NCBI RefSeq assembly: GCF_001889525.1
Contig: NZ_CP018192.1
Coordinates: 1,028,501 to 1,092,500, forward strand
Source of the DNA: Granulibacter bethesdensis
Lineage (GTDB): Bacteria > Pseudomonadota > Alphaproteobacteria > Acetobacterales > Acetobacteraceae
Direction of reading: 5' to 3'
Length of the DNA: 64,000 nt
The notes under the pieces were generated by a model. That model had not been told where the DNA came from and made no database searches. It saw only the letters and a program-made list of their open reading frames with translations. Both the position numbers and the translations under genes were made by a program. Numbering within the stretch: the first letter of the stretch is position 1; every line of letters starts with the position of its first letter. Positions 26,272 through 35,366 of the stretch are shown here, piece by piece.

Positions 26272-26300
26272 TTGTCATATAACTGTCATCTGTTTGTCAT
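26272..26300 (+). promoter_or_regulatory. Pho box: three PhoB half-sites upstream of pstS
   Basis: Three direct repeats of (T/C)TGTCAT begin at 26272, 26283 and 26294, exactly 11 bases apart, which is one helical turn and matches the known PhoB repeat. The first two form an almost perfect consensus Pho box. It lies about 160 bases before pstS and predicts induction of the pst operon under low phosphate. Confidence 0.88.
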
Positions 26301-26458
26301 TGTCGCGTCTTGGATACCCCGTAGGGTCCGCCTCGCTTCAGCCGGCTTGATTCGCAGGAATGTGCACGGTTTTGGAGTATTGGAAGCGGAACCGCCTGAG
26401 GGGCTATGGCAGCCATCAGGTCTGATCCGTTTCGAAATGGTATTATCCAGGAGGACGC

Positions 26459-27502
26459 ATGAAATTCGCTCCCTCGGCAATTGCTGCCGTGCTGATTGGC
26501 GCTGGCTTGATCGCTCCGGCTTGCGCGCAGGCGCAGCAGGTTGTCGGCGCCGGCTCTTCTTTTGCAGCGCCGCTTTATGACAAGTGGTCGGAGCAGGCAA
26601 AATCCTCCACAGGCGTGTCGCTGAATTATCAGGCGATCGGTTCCGGCGCAGGTCAGACTCAGATTTTCAACCGCACCGTGGATTTTGGCGCCTCTGACGC
26701 GCCGGTGTCGGCCGATAAACTGCGTGACCACAAACTGTTGCAGTTCCCTAGCGCCATGGGTGCAGTTGACGTCATCGTCAACATCCCGGGCATCAAGAGC
26801 AACGAGCTGAAGCTGACTGGTCCGATCATCGCCGCGATCTATGCCGGCACGATCACCCAATGGAATGATCCGAAGATCAAGGAAATCAACAAGGGCATCA
26901 AGCTGCCACGTCTGGCGATCGCGCCGGTTTACCGCGCCGATGGCTCCGGGACGACCTTCGTATTCACAGATTACCTGTCTCTGGTTGACAGCGACTGGGC
27001 CTCCAAGATCGGTCGTGCGACCTCCATCAGCTGGCCCGCCGGTTCGGGCGCCAAGGGCAGCGCTGGTGTGGCTGGCACCGTTCAGCAGATTCCGGGCAGC
27101 ATCGGCTATGTTGAGGCCGCTTATGCGACCCAAAGTCATCTGGTAACTGTCCAGTTGCAAAATAAGGCCGGCAAATTTGTGGCTCCGACCCCTGCCAATT
27201 TTACAGCCACCGCTGCGGCGGCTGACTGGACCAAGGCGCAGAATTTCGCCATCGACCTGAACGATCAGGCAGGCGATAGCTCCTGGCCAATCGAAAGCGC
27301 CACTTTCGTATTGGTGCCGACCAACCCCACCAGCACCACAAAAGCCGCTGCTGTGCTGAAGCTGTTTGACTGGGGCTTTAAAAATGGTGACGCTCTGGCG
27401 TCCGATCTGCAATACATCCCGCTGCCCGCATCCGTGAAGGACACCATTCGCGCCGCCTGGCACGATGGTATCAAGGGTCCGGACGGCAAGCCGGTTTTCT
27501 GA
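26459..27502 (+). CDS. pstS: Phosphate ABC transporter substrate-binding protein
   Basis: Periplasmic protein that captures phosphate and delivers it to the PstCA channel. The protein has 347 residues with a signal peptide (about 1-24, cleavage after ACAQA). Phosphate-binding segments include GAGSSFAAPLY at the mature N-terminus and DGSGTTFVFTDYL. An AGGAGG site precedes the ATG. It is the first gene of the pst operon and lies under a three-repeat Pho box. A hairpin after it probably makes its mRNA more abundant than the downstream genes. Confidence 0.96.
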   Translation: MKFAPSAIAAVLIGAGLIAPACAQAQQVVGAGSSFAAPLYDKWSEQAKSSTGVSLNYQAIGSGAGQTQIFNRTVDFGASDAPVSADKLRDHKLLQFPSAMGAVDVIVNIPGIKSNELKLTGPIIAAIYAGTITQWNDPKIKEINKGIKLPRLAIAPVYRADGSGTTFVFTDYLSLVDSDWASKIGRATSISWPAGSGAKGSAGVAGTVQQIPGSIGYVEAAYATQSHLVTVQLQNKAGKFVAPTPANFTATAAAADWTKAQNFAIDLNDQAGDSSWPIESATFVLVPTNPTSTTKAAAVLKLFDWGFKNGDALASDLQYIPLPASVKDTIRAAWHDGIKGPDGKPVF

Positions 27503-27568
27503 TCAAACCGGGATGCTCTCCCCGTTTCGGTGCGGTGCTGTATGGTGCCCTACCGAGGCGAGAGGTTT

Positions 27569-27586
27569 ACCTGCCTGAATGCAGGT
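27569..27586 (+). other. Intercistronic hairpin between pstS and pstC
   Basis: A six-base-pair stem (27569-27574 with 27581-27586) with a six-base loop lies in the 143-base gap. Such hairpins often lower read-through or protect the upstream mRNA, which would fit the higher need for PstS. Confidence 0.4.
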
Positions 27587-27645
27587 GGCTCACGCTATTT
27601 TTGGATCATGACAAATGGGGCGAGCCTTAATCGGCGCGCGGCAGA

Positions 27646-28692
27646 ATGGCCTCAGTTCATCAGATAGATAAGAAAGCGGTCTTTTTACATCCATCCGGGC
27701 CGGGTGACGGAAAAAGAAAACCGCCATCACAGACCGGTGACAGGATTTTTGGCGCTTTGGTGCGAACAGCAGGGCTGTTCGTACTGGCTTTGCTGGGTGC
27801 GATTATCCTGATGCTGTTCATCGGCGGTTTGCCGGCGTTCCGGGCATTCGGACTTGAATTCCTGGTGTCATCAGCCTGGAACCCACCCCATAACGTGTAT
27901 GGTGCACTGGTCGCGATTTACGGAACTATCATCACCTCGGTGATTTCGCTGGTGATTGCTGTCCCGATTGCCTTTGGAATTGCTGTTTATCTAACCGAAC
28001 TGGCTCCGCAATGGCTTCGTCGTCCGGTTGGGATCGCAATTGAGCTGCTCGCAGCTGTACCTTCCATCATTTACGGCATGTGGGGCTTTTTCATCATTGT
28101 CCCTTTCATGACCAAAGTTCAGCCTTCCATTATCTCGTTTTTTGGTTCGCTGGCTGATGCCGAGGAAAACGTGGCGGTTCTGGGTCCGGTGACAGGCTGG
28201 CTGGCAGATCGCTTTGCCGGTCCGGCCTACGGGAATGGTATTCTCACGGCCTCGTTGATCCTGGCATTGATGATCGTGCCCTTCATAGCTGCAACAATGC
28301 GCGATGTGTTTGCCACTGTGCCCGGCATTTTCAAGGAAAGCGCTTATGGCCTTGGTTGCACAACCTGGGAGGTCGTCCGCTCCGTTGTGGTGCCCTACAC
28401 CCGGGTATCGGTTGTAGGCGGTATCATGCTCGGGCTTGGACGCGCGCTGGGTGAAACCATGGCGGTGACCTTCGTGATCGGTAATACCAACCGGATTGCC
28501 ACCAGTATTTTCGGTCCTGGTAATACGATTGCATCGCTGGTCGCGCTCCAGTTTCCGGAAAGCAATCCGGGTGGACTTCAGTTTTCCTCTCTTTTCGCGT
28601 TGGGTTTCATTTTGTTTGTCATCTCCTTTATCGTGCTGGCGACATCCCGCTTTCTGATGCGGTCGCGTTCAGCCGGGGCAGCCAGAGCATGA
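27646..28692 (+). CDS. pstC: Phosphate ABC transporter permease
   Basis: One of the two inner-membrane channel subunits for high-affinity phosphate uptake. The protein has 348 residues, with about 40 polar residues before the first membrane helix and six predicted helices. The ABC permease coupling segment is [17 protein letters not shown], and the following [17 protein letters not shown] is characteristic of PstC. Its stop overlaps the pstA start (ATGA), so PstC and PstA are translated in equal amounts. Confidence 0.95.
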   Translation: MASVHQIDKKAVFLHPSGPGDGKRKPPSQTGDRIFGALVRTAGLFVLALLGAIILMLFIGGLPAFRAFGLEFLVSSAWNPPHNVYGALVAIYGTIITSVISLVIAVPIAFGIAVYLTELAPQWLRRPVGIAIELLAAVPSIIYGMWGFFIIVPFMTKVQPSIISFFGSLADAEENVAVLGPVTGWLADRFAGPAYGNGILTASLILALMIVPFIAATMRDVFATVPGIFKESAYGLGCTTWEVVRSVVVPYTRVSVVGGIMLGLGRALGETMAVTFVIGNTNRIATSIFGPGNTIASLVALQFPESNPGGLQFSSLFALGFILFVISFIVLATSRFLMRSRSAGAARA

Positions 28693-29603
28693 CAGCCGTA
28701 CTTTCCAACACGGCCACGGCGGGCGTCCAAATGCCCCAGAATGGTCCTGTCGCAAAAAGCCCTGCTGCTTTGCGCCTCAATAGCAGACGGCAGTGGATAA
28801 ACCGCATTGTCGTCGGCCTGTGTAGTTTCGCGACATTGCTTGGCCTGGCTGCGCTGGCGCTGATTTTGTTCACGCTGCTTAAAAACGGTCTGGCGGGTCT
28901 TTCACTGACTGTCTTTACCCATGATGAAGGCGCCCCTGGCTCCCATGGTGGTCTGCGCAACGCTATTGTCGGGACATTGATCCAGACTGCGCTGGGTACG
29001 TTGATCGGCACGCCGCTGGGGCTGCTGGTCGGAACCTATCTCGCGGAATACGGACGTGGATCCGTCTTGAGCAGTGCGGTCAGGTTCGTGTCCGATATTC
29101 TGCTATCGGCACCTTCCATTCTGGTCGGTCTGTTCATGTATCAGCTGATCGTGCGGCCGACGGGAGCATTTTCCGGGATCGCGGGTTGTCTGGCTCTGGC
29201 GGTGCTGGTTATTCCCATTGTCGTACGCTCGACCGAGGATATGCTGCGCCTTCTTCCCGCCCAGTTGCGGGAGGCTGCGGTCGCTCTCGGTGCGCCGCGC
29301 TGGCGGGTGATTACTTTCATCTGCTACCGGGCCGCCATTGATGGCATAGCAACCGGTGTATTGTTGGCCATCAGCCGTATCGCCGGTGAAACCGCGCCCC
29401 TGTTGTTCACCAGCCTCGGTAATCCCAACCTGTCGGTGAATCTGGCAGAGCCAATGGGGAGCTTGCCGGTGACCATCTATAAATTTGCCGGTTCCGCTTA
29501 TTCGGACTGGCAGCTTCTTTCATGGGCAGGTGCCTTGCTGATTACATTAGGTGTCCTTGGCCTCAACATACTGGCCCGTGCCATTCTGGGCAGAAGGCAG
29601 TGA
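28689..29603 (+). CDS. pstA: Phosphate ABC transporter permease
   Basis: Second channel subunit of the Pst phosphate importer. The protein has 304 residues. Six membrane helices are predicted, and the coupling segment [18 protein letters not shown] and the family segment [15 protein letters not shown] are visible. It overlaps pstC by four bases and is separated from pstB by only four bases, so it sits in the middle of a tightly coupled block. Confidence 0.95.
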   Translation: MTAVLSNTATAGVQMPQNGPVAKSPAALRLNSRRQWINRIVVGLCSFATLLGLAALALILFTLLKNGLAGLSLTVFTHDEGAPGSHGGLRNAIVGTLIQTALGTLIGTPLGLLVGTYLAEYGRGSVLSSAVRFVSDILLSAPSILVGLFMYQLIVRPTGAFSGIAGCLALAVLVIPIVVRSTEDMLRLLPAQLREAAVALGAPRWRVITFICYRAAIDGIATGVLLAISRIAGETAPLLFTSLGNPNLSVNLAEPMGSLPVTIYKFAGSAYSDWQLLSWAGALLITLGVLGLNILARAILGRRQ

Positions 29604-29607
29604 GACA

Positions 29608-30468
29608 ATGGTAAGTACTGTTTCCCAGGTTTCCCGAACGGCTTCCCATGATGCGGGCGGAAGTGCTGCTGCCGGTCTGGCCGCAATGGCCGCATCCCGT
29701 GTCATGGTTGAAAGTCAGCCGAAAATTGCCGTACGCAACCTCGATTTCTACTATGGTTCGCACAAGGCCCTCAAATCCATTTCGCTTGATGTTCATGAGC
29801 GTCAGGTTCTGGGCATGATCGGGCCGTCCGGCTGTGGTAAATCCACATTGCTGCGTATCCTGAACAAGATGTATGCGCTTTATCCCGGCCAGCGTGCCGA
29901 GGGTGAGGTGCTGTTGGATGGCGAGAACGTTCTTGGCAAAGATGTCGATGTCAACGTGCTGCGCAGCCGGGTCGGCATGGTGTTCCAGAAGCCGACGCCA
30001 TTCCCGATGTCGATCTATGAGAACATCGCGTTCGGCATCCGCCTGCACGAAAAACTTTCCAAGGCGGAGATGGATGAACGGATCGAATGGTCGCTAACCC
30101 GTGCCGCCCTATGGAGCGAGGTCAAGGATCGCCTTCATACGGCTGCCGCCGGAATGTCCGGTGGTCAGCAGCAGCGTCTGTGCATTGCGCGCACCATCGC
30201 TGTAAAACCTGAAGTCATCCTGCTCGATGAACCGACCAGCGCGCTTGATCCGATCAGCACTCTGAAGATTGAAGAGTTGGTGGATGAGCTGAAGCGCGAT
30301 TTCACCATCGCCATCGTGACACATAACATGCAGCAGGCTGCGCGCTGTGCGGATCGTGTTGCATTTTTCTACATGGGTGAACTGGTTGAAGTCGGCACGG
30401 CGCTTGACATGTTCACCAACCCGCGTGAGCAGCGCACGCAGGAATACATCACCGGTCGCTTCGGCTGA
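29608..30468 (+). CDS. pstB: Phosphate ABC transporter ATP-binding protein
   Basis: ATPase that powers PstCA. The protein has 286 residues from the ATG at 29608. Walker [10 protein letters not shown] (Lys78), the signature MSGGQQQR and Walker [14 protein letters not shown] are intact. The first 35 residues are a small alanine/serine-rich extension not found in the usual 250-260-residue PstB, so an internal start such as the ATG at residue 33 is possible. It follows pstA by four bases and precedes phoU by 19. Confidence 0.95.
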   Translation: MVSTVSQVSRTASHDAGGSAAAGLAAMAASRVMVESQPKIAVRNLDFYYGSHKALKSISLDVHERQVLGMIGPSGCGKSTLLRILNKMYALYPGQRAEGEVLLDGENVLGKDVDVNVLRSRVGMVFQKPTPFPMSIYENIAFGIRLHEKLSKAEMDERIEWSLTRAALWSEVKDRLHTAAAGMSGGQQQRLCIARTIAVKPEVILLDEPTSALDPISTLKIEELVDELKRDFTIAIVTHNMQQAARCADRVAFFYMGELVEVGTALDMFTNPREQRTQEYITGRFG

Positions 30469-30487
30469 CCCCGCGGGAATTGATGCC

Positions 30488-31225
30488 ATGACCAATCAAC
30501 TGGGTTCACCCCATATTGTTTCAAGCTATGAGCAGGATCTTCAACAGCTCAGTGATATGATCACGCGCATGGGCGGGATGGTGGAAAACCAGCTTGCTCT
30601 GGCAGTGGCGTCCATCATCAACAAGGATATGGAAGCCGCCAATCGCGCCATCGACACCGACCCTGCAATTGATGCGCTGGAAACCGAGATCCAGCAATTC
30701 ATCGTGCGTCTTCTGGCACTGCGCCAGCCGGTGGCGATCGATCTGCGGATGGTGCTTTCCTCGCTGAAAATTACCAGTGATCTGGAGCGCATTGGCGATT
30801 ATTCCAAAAATGTTGCCAAGCGCGGTATCGTGCTGAACCAGTTTTCGCTGCCCTTCAGTCTGACCGGTCTGGCTCATATGGGCCAGCTTGTTCAGCAGAA
30901 TATGAAGACGATCATTGATGCGGTTGGTGAGAATGATACCAGCCGTGCCGAAGAAGTCTGGCGTTCCGACACGGCGATCGATGATATGTATAATGCGATC
31001 TTCCGTGAACTGATTACTTATATGATGGAAGATCCGCGCGACATTACGCCTTGCACGCATCTTCTGTTTATTGCCAAAAATCTTGAACGGATCGGTGATC
31101 ACGCCACTAATATCGCGGAGACGGTGTTCTATACCGTTTCCGGTCATCCTTTGCCGGATGAACGGCCCAAAAGTGATAACACGTCCTACATGGTGGCGCG
31201 CCCGTCGCCGGATGCAACATCCTGA
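30488..31225 (+). CDS. phoU: Phosphate transport accessory and signalling protein PhoU
   Basis: Soluble helical protein of 245 residues that links the Pst transporter to PhoR, damping the PhoB response when phosphate is plentiful. Two repeated three-helix halves are visible, each with an acidic metal-binding segment; the second repeat contains KNLERIGDHATNIAE, and the first has SDLERIGDYSKNVAK. I chose the ATG at 30488 because it opens the family-typical MTNQ...HIVSSYEQDL segment. Its position between pstB and phoB is standard. Confidence 0.95.
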   Translation: MTNQLGSPHIVSSYEQDLQQLSDMITRMGGMVENQLALAVASIINKDMEAANRAIDTDPAIDALETEIQQFIVRLLALRQPVAIDLRMVLSSLKITSDLERIGDYSKNVAKRGIVLNQFSLPFSLTGLAHMGQLVQQNMKTIIDAVGENDTSRAEEVWRSDTAIDDMYNAIFRELITYMMEDPRDITPCTHLLFIAKNLERIGDHATNIAETVFYTVSGHPLPDERPKSDNTSYMVARPSPDATS

Positions 31226-31266
31226 CGGATCCCTGAAATCGTCGAGGGCGAGGAGATTTTATAATC

Positions 31267-32016
31267 ATGCGCTTTGCACAGGAAGAAGCCCGTTCCCGTC
31301 CCGCGGAAACTCCGGCAGGCCAGAGTCGTCCGACCGTGCTGATTGTCGAGGATGAGGCGGCATTGGCGACAATGCTGCGCTATAATCTGGAAAAGCAGGG
31401 CTTCCGTGTCGAGGAAGCTTCTGATGGTCAGGAAGCGCTGCATCGCCTGTCGGAAGTTCAGCCTGATCTGGTTTTGCTGGACTGGATGCTGCCTGGGCTG
31501 TCCGGTATCGAGGTCTGTCGTCAGATACGTCGGAAACCCGGCACCCGCGATCTGCCGATCATTATGGTGACCGCCCGTGTCGAGGATCAGGATGCTGTTC
31601 GGGCCTTGAATACAGGCGCGGATGATTACATCACCAAACCGTTCAACATGCAGGCCCTTCAGGCCCGTATTCGTGCGTTGTTGCGCCGGGCCAGTCCGGT
31701 AACGGCTAAGGGCATGCTGACCTTCCATGACATTACAATGGATCTGGCAACCCATCGCGTGCATCGGAATAACCGTCCGATCCATCTCGGCCCGACCGAA
31801 TTCCGGCTGATGGAATTCTTCCTGCAACATCCGCGGCGGGTTTTCTCGCGGGAGGAGTTGCTGGATTCAGTCTGGGGCACCGATATTCATGTGGAGCCGC
31901 GCACGGTGGATGTGCATATCCGTCGCCTGCGCAAGGCCGTGAACGGCGAAGGCGAGGTTGATCTGGTGCGAACGGTACGAGCTGCCGGATACGCGCTGGA
32001 TACTGATCCGCTATAA
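31267..32016 (+). CDS. phoB: Phosphate regulon response regulator
   Basis: OmpR-type response regulator of 249 residues. The receiver domain has the acidic pair Glu28-Asp29, the phosphorylation site Asp72 in LLDWMLPG, Thr102 and Lys124. The C-terminal winged-helix domain (about 150-245) contains RVFSREELLDSVWG and the recognition segment RTVDVHIRRLRKAV. About 20 extra residues precede the receiver domain. It most likely binds the Pho box before pstS. The partner kinase PhoR is not in the window, which is unusual for this cluster. Confidence 0.95.
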   Translation: MRFAQEEARSRPAETPAGQSRPTVLIVEDEAALATMLRYNLEKQGFRVEEASDGQEALHRLSEVQPDLVLLDWMLPGLSGIEVCRQIRRKPGTRDLPIIMVTARVEDQDAVRALNTGADDYITKPFNMQALQARIRALLRRASPVTAKGMLTFHDITMDLATHRVHRNNRPIHLGPTEFRLMEFFLQHPRRVFSREELLDSVWGTDIHVEPRTVDVHIRRLRKAVNGEGEVDLVRTVRAAGYALDTDPL

Positions 32017-32052
32017 AGTAGCTGTTCCTGATTGTTTAGAAATCATCTGTGC

Positions 32053-32085
32053 AAAGCCGTTCCTGTCGACAGGAACGGCTTTTTC
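32053..32085 (+). terminator. Strong intrinsic terminator after phoB
   Basis: Bases 32053-32082 form one long perfect palindrome with a loop of about four bases, followed by T. It ends the pst-pho operon and lies just before the end of the convergent chorismatase-like gene, so it may serve both directions. Confidence 0.9.
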
Positions 32086-32090
32086 TCTGG

Positions 32091-33104
32091 TTAACGTTCC
32101 GGACAGTACCCTTCGACTTCGACCAGCAGCTCGGCACGGCATATATCCGCGCGCAGGATGCATTCTGTGGCATCCGGCCCGAAAGCATCATTGAGAATGC
32201 TCTGAACAGCGGGCAGATCAGAGGGGTGACGTATGTAGGCCTTCAATCTGAGTGCCCGTGCATCCCCCTGAAATCCCTTGTTCTGTGCTGCTTGCATGAC
32301 GGCACGAATATTGGCCACGGTCTCCCATGTCTGTGCTTCAACATCATCTGGATGCAGGCTCTGGTGCCCGGTGATGGCGGCGGTGCCTGAAATGAACAGA
32401 CAACGATCACGTTCGCCGGTGACGGCAATGGTGGCGCGGGAAAAGGTTGGGCTGCGCGGGCCATACTGTTCAGGATAGCGATAGGCGCTGATCTGGCGGG
32501 GATTTTCGACTGGTATGCCTGCCTGACGCCCTGCCAGAACATAGACCAGTAATCCTCCGCTGCCGGTGCCAAGTGCGCAGGCGGCTGGGGCGCTGGTTTC
32601 TTCCCGGCCACGGGCGGAGAATGCATCGAACCGGCCCTGATTGAACAGGTGGTACCGTTCTGTCCCATCATCCATATCGTGAATTCGCGGCATATAGTTT
32701 GCGGTCTTGAGCAGATGGGGAAAGCCTTTTTCATCAATGACCGAGAAAAGCGCCTGATAGGCCCGGAAACTTGCCTCCCGCAGCGGCACATCATTGCTGA
32801 TACGGACCGCGCCAAAAAACAGCGTATCGTTTTCTCCGTTGACGACCTGATCAGGGCCAATCTGGCGGTTGTCCCATCGTAGCGTTGCCCCAGAGGCAAG
32901 CCACAGTTCCGCACCATCCCGCTCAGGCCAGAGAAGCGGCATATGGGCCGTCAGTCTCACTGGCCCGGTTTCCTCCCCGCTTTCCGGCAGGGAAGGAAGG
33001 CAGTTGAGACCGATGATCCCCAGGGTCGAGGAGGCCGCAGCAGATGAGGCAGTCCCGGCAAAGAGGGGGAAAGGGCTATAATACTGCACGGTTAACGATG
33101 TCAT
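32091..33104 (-). CDS. Chorismatase-like protein (FkbO/Hyg5/XanB2 group)
   Basis: The protein has 337 residues from the ATG at 33104; an in-frame start at 33281 would add 59 residues of poor composition. The sequence layout (NCLPSLP region, RIHDMDDGTERYHLFNQGR, a C-terminal YIRHPSDLPAVQSIL and ILRADICRAELLVEVEG) fits enzymes that split chorismate into pyruvate and a hydroxybenzoate or dihydrobenzoate, whose C-terminal half resembles RidA folds. Known members give 3- or 4-hydroxybenzoate, used for pigments, ubiquinone or antibiotics. No related pathway genes are nearby. The family call is from recollection of sequence features, not a search. Confidence 0.65.
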   Translation of the reverse strand: MTSLTVQYYSPFPLFAGTASSAAASSTLGIIGLNCLPSLPESGEETGPVRLTAHMPLLWPERDGAELWLASGATLRWDNRQIGPDQVVNGENDTLFFGAVRISNDVPLREASFRAYQALFSVIDEKGFPHLLKTANYMPRIHDMDDGTERYHLFNQGRFDAFSARGREETSAPAACALGTGSGGLLVYVLAGRQAGIPVENPRQISAYRYPEQYGPRSPTFSRATIAVTGERDRCLFISGTAAITGHQSLHPDDVEAQTWETVANIRAVMQAAQNKGFQGDARALRLKAYIRHPSDLPAVQSILNDAFGPDATECILRADICRAELLVEVEGYCPER

Positions 33105-33236
33105 GGTGAAGGATTGCTTCTGAAAGGCTGAGTGCAAAAGAAATGGCTGCAACTCACGATGCCATGCGGTCGTTTCAATGCGCGGGCCGGAATTGCGGAT
33201 CGCAGGATTTTTAAGTTTAGCAGGGAACATTCTATC

Positions 33237-35366
33237 ATGGCATCTATCGTTTCGCGTCGGCTTCGTGAAGGCCTTCCCCATCCACGCGGAGCGATCTGGG
33301 ACGGAGAAGGTATCAATGTCGCGTTATTCTCCGCCCATGCCACCAAGGTGGAGCTGTGCCTGTTCGATGAAAGCGGCACGCAGGAAAAAGAGCGTATCAC
33401 GCTGCCGGAATATACGGATGAAATCTTCCATGGCTATGTCTCCGGCCTTGGCCCGGGTACGGTCTATGGTTTCCGTGTCCATGGCCCCTATGAGCCGGAA
33501 GCCGGGCATCGCTTTAACCCTCATAAACTTCTGCTCGACCCCTATGCACGGGTGCATATCGGGGAGCTGAACTGGAACCCCGCCTGTTTCGGCTACACGA
33601 TCGGGTCGGAGCAGGAGGATCTGTCTTTCGATGAGCGTGACAGCGCGGCGTTCATGCCGAAATGCGTGGTGGTAGATCAGAATTTCGACTGGCATGGGCG
33701 GGAGATTCGCCCCGGCATTCCGTGGGGTCGCACGATCACCTACGAAACCCATGTGCGCGGTTACACCATGCGTCATCCGGAGGTTCCAGAGCATTTACGC
33801 GGTACTTATGCCGGATTGGCCAGTAAGCCGGTGCTGGATCATATCCGCGCTCTGGGCGTGACCAGTGTTGAGCTGTTGCCTGTTCACAGCTTTGTGCGTG
33901 ACAGCCACCTGCTGGAAAAAGGGCTGACGAATTTCTGGGGTTACAACACAATCGGTTTTTTTGCGCCGGACCCGCTTTACGCGGCCGACCGCAACCGTGT
34001 GCTGGCTGAATTCAAGGAAATGGTAGCCCGCTTCCACGATGCCGGGCTCGAGGTCATTCTGGATGTTGTCTACAACCACACTGCCGAGGGCAATGAAAAA
34101 GGCGCGACTCTGTCTTTCAAGGGCATCGACAACGCGACCTACTATCGTCTTCTGCCTGACCAGAAGCGGTTTTACATCAATGATACCGGCACTGGGAACA
34201 CGCTCAATCTGTCCCATCCGCGTGTTATTCAGATGGTTACCGACAGCCTCCGTTATTGGGTGACGGAGATGCATGTCGATGGTTTCCGCTTCGATCTGGG
34301 TACAATTCTGGCGCGGGAGCCGGATGGGTTTGATACCGAGAGCGGGTTCCTGCGCGCCGTGGGGCAGGATCCTGTTCTGGCGGGCGTGAAATTGATCGCC
34401 GAACCATGGGATTGCGGACCGGGCGGATATCAGGTGGGCGGTTTCCCACCCGGTTGGGCGGAGTGGAACGACCAGTTCCGTGATACGACGCGCGATTTCT
34501 GGCGGGGCGAGGCAAGTGCCGCCGCGCTGGCACCCAGGCTGTTAGGGTCCCCTGATAAGTTTGATCATCGTGGTCGCAAGCCATGGGCCAGCGTGAATTT
34601 CGTAACGGCCCATGACGGTTTCACCCTCAATGATCTCGTCAGCTATAACGACAAGCATAACGAGGCCAATGGCGAGGATAACCGCGATGGTAGCGATCAC
34701 GATCGCTCATGGAATTGCGGCGCCGAAGGGCCGACTGACGATCAGGACATTGAAACCTTACGCCAGCGCCAGATCAGAAACATGCTGGGTACGCTGCTAT
34801 TATCGCTCGGCACCCCGATGATATTGGCAGGAGATGAATTCGGGCGCACTCAGCAGGGCAATAACAATGCCTACTGTCAGGATAACGAGATCAGTTGGGT
34901 TGACTGGGATATTCAGGAGAAGGGGCACTCCCTGATCCGGTTTACGCAGAAACTGATCGCGTTACGTCAACAGCATCCAATTTTGTGGCGAGCGCGATTT
35001 CCCGGCGAGAACCAGAGTGATGAATCCGGGATTACAGGGTTGCGCTGGATATCCGCGAGTGGTCAGGACATGACGCAGGAGGAATGGGAGGACGGCAATA
35101 CCCGTACCTTCTCCATGCTGCTGGATGGTCGTGCCCAGCCGACCGGGGTGAAAGAGCCGGGTCAGGATGCCAGCCTGTTGATCATCCTGAATGGGTGGGA
35201 GGATGTTGTTTCCTTTACTCTGCCGGATTGCTCCGGCGGAGAGGAATGGAGGCTCCTGATCGACACGAATATCCCTGATGATGATGGCGGCGCGTTGTTC
35301 CGGGTGGGCGATCAGTATCAGGTGACCGGCCGTTCGGTGCTCGTGTTCGAGCATTGCAGAAGCTGA
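33237..35366 (+). CDS. glgX: Glycogen debranching enzyme, GlgX type
   Basis: Isoamylase-family hydrolase that cuts alpha-1,6 branches of phosphorylase-limited glycogen. The protein has 709 residues from the ATG at 33237, which gives the family-typical start SRRLREGLPHPRGA; a longer frame begins at 33132. It has an N-terminal beta-sandwich domain, then the catalytic barrel with the nucleophile in MHVDGFRFDLGT, the acid in LIAEPWDCG, and VTAHDGFTLND. No other glycogen gene (glgA, glgB, glgC, glgP) is adjacent. Its last 49 bases overlap the end of the convergent transporter gene. Confidence 0.94.
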   Translation: MASIVSRRLREGLPHPRGAIWDGEGINVALFSAHATKVELCLFDESGTQEKERITLPEYTDEIFHGYVSGLGPGTVYGFRVHGPYEPEAGHRFNPHKLLLDPYARVHIGELNWNPACFGYTIGSEQEDLSFDERDSAAFMPKCVVVDQNFDWHGREIRPGIPWGRTITYETHVRGYTMRHPEVPEHLRGTYAGLASKPVLDHIRALGVTSVELLPVHSFVRDSHLLEKGLTNFWGYNTIGFFAPDPLYAADRNRVLAEFKEMVARFHDAGLEVILDVVYNHTAEGNEKGATLSFKGIDNATYYRLLPDQKRFYINDTGTGNTLNLSHPRVIQMVTDSLRYWVTEMHVDGFRFDLGTILAREPDGFDTESGFLRAVGQDPVLAGVKLIAEPWDCGPGGYQVGGFPPGWAEWNDQFRDTTRDFWRGEASAAALAPRLLGSPDKFDHRGRKPWASVNFVTAHDGFTLNDLVSYNDKHNEANGEDNRDGSDHDRSWNCGAEGPTDDQDIETLRQRQIRNMLGTLLLSLGTPMILAGDEFGRTQQGNNNAYCQDNEISWVDWDIQEKGHSLIRFTQKLIALRQQHPILWRARFPGENQSDESGITGLRWISASGQDMTQEEWEDGNTRTFSMLLDGRAQPTGVKEPGQDASLLIILNGWEDVVSFTLPDCSGGEEWRLLIDTNIPDDDGGALFRVGDQYQVTGRSVLVFEHCRS

